Part shown: in pieces, positions 63,624 to 64,000 of the stretch | How positions within the stretch are numbered: the first letter of the stretch is position 1 | Layout of the letters: every line of letters begins with the position of its first letter | NCBI RefSeq assembly: GCF_030345715.1 | Contig: NZ_JAUASX010000004.1 | Coordinates: 186,001-250,000, forward strand | Source: Solimonas sp. SE-A11 | GTDB lineage: Bacteria > Pseudomonadota > Gammaproteobacteria > Nevskiales > Nevskiaceae | Direction of reading: 5' to 3' | Length of the DNA stretch: 64,000 bases | Notes under the pieces: model-generated | The model's database searches: none | What the model saw: the letters and a program-made list of their open reading frames with translations, nothing else | What the model was told of the DNA's origin: nothing | Position numbers and translations under genes: made by a program

Positions 63624-64000
63624 TCAGGCCCGGTGATAGGGGTGGTTCGACAGCAGCGTCCAGGCCCGGTAGAGCTGCTCGGCCACCATCACGCGCACCA
63701 TGCCGTGCGGCAGCGTCAGGCGCGACAACGACCAGCGTCGGTCGGCGCGCTGCAGCACCTCCGGCGCATGGCCGTCGGGGCCGCCGATCAGCAGGCAGGT
63801 ATCGCGGCCGGAGGCCATCCAGCGCTTCAGTTCGCCGGACCACTCCTTGCTGCCCAGGGATTCGCCATGCTCGTCCAGCGCAATGATCGCGCAGTCGCGC
63901 GGCACGGCCTTGAGGATCTTCTCGCCCTCGGCCTGCTTGAGGCGGGCGATATCGGCATTCTTGCCACGTTCCGCCACCGGGATCTCCACCAGCTGCACGC
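63624..64000 (-). CDS. rlmH: 23S rRNA (pseudouridine-1915-N3)-methyltransferase RlmH, N-terminus cut by window
   Basis: The visible 125 residues correspond to the C-terminal four fifths of RlmH (usual length 155-156): PVAERGKNADIARLKQAEGEKIL, CLLIGGPDGHAPEVL (SPOUT SAM-binding loop), LSRLTLPHGMVRVMVAEQLYRAWTLLSNHPYHR. The frame continues past base 64000, so the first 30 or so residues are outside. It methylates pseudouridine 1915 in helix 69 of 23S rRNA. It is upstream of maf with a gap of about 100 bases. Confidence 0.95.
   Translation of the reverse strand, partial: VQLVEIPVAERGKNADIARLKQAEGEKILKAVPRDCAIIALDEHGESLGSKEWSGELKRWMASGRDTCLLIGGPDGHAPEVLQRADRRWSLSRLTLPHGMVRVMVAEQLYRAWTLLSNHPYHRA

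Overview
The window is about 64 kb of a high-GC gammaproteobacterial chromosome. Gene orders such as metG-rnfB-nth, rsmD-coaD-fdx and maf-rng-yhdP-nit-tldD, a short 187-residue adenylate kinase, AraC/OruR-type regulators, a DUF1302 outer-membrane-type protein and several dispersed palindromic repeat families suggest the Xanthomonadales/Nevskiales area (Solimonas-like). This placement is an inference from gene content, not a computed phylogeny. I see no prophage, CRISPR array, rRNA or plasmid backbone. One tRNA (Arg-CCT), one IS3-family insertion sequence and one REP-associated tyrosine transposase are present.

Layout. 1-6 kb: the tail of a macro-domain protein, rlmKL, a soluble histidine kinase with a two-receiver response regulator, a secreted duplicated-domain protein and an MliC-like lysozyme-inhibitor lipoprotein. 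6-12 kb: a DUF3604/PHP-like lipoprotein, then an alkylsulfatase-like metallo-beta-lactamase lipoprotein translationally coupled to an unknown lipoprotein and divergent from an AraC regulator. 12-18 kb: dcd-mrp, a His-rich secreted protein, metG, an orphan rnfB, nth and a small membrane protein. 18-25 kb: a 992-residue Ig-like surface lipoprotein, tRNA-Arg, the gspA-gspB pair and the IS3 element. 25-28 kb: adk, ppa, a FecR-SPOR protein and a DUF4870 protein. 28-36 kb: a ROK kinase lacking its zinc cysteines, then an AraC-centred divergent cluster (CocE/NonD hydrolase + SDR on one side; AraC, CMD protein and DUF1302 protein on the other). 36-41 kb: glucokinase, a cytosolic copper-storage protein, a small HEACH metalloprotease-like protein, a small CxxC protein with a ZnuD-like TonB-dependent receptor, and a RAYT flanked by REP pairs. 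41-47 kb: gpmA, acetoacetyl-CoA synthetase, gamma-carbonic anhydrase, an esterase and a LemA/GIDE pair. 47-54 kb: prlC, xthA, an HD-domain protein, ggt-fdx, coaD and rsmD. 54-64 kb: an SRPBCC protein, tldD, nit, yhdP, rng, maf and rlmH (cut by the window edge).

Most genes are housekeeping. The accessory interest lies in: the REP/RAYT system, including REP sequence read into two coding regions; the second receiver domain with Asp replaced by Glu; the ROK kinase without its zinc site; the metal-handling stretch at 37-40.5 kb; the regulator-hydrolase modules; and several promoters whose -10 box sits 5-9 nt from the ATG, suggesting leaderless transcripts. Many long reading frames antisense to real genes are artefacts of high GC and were left out.
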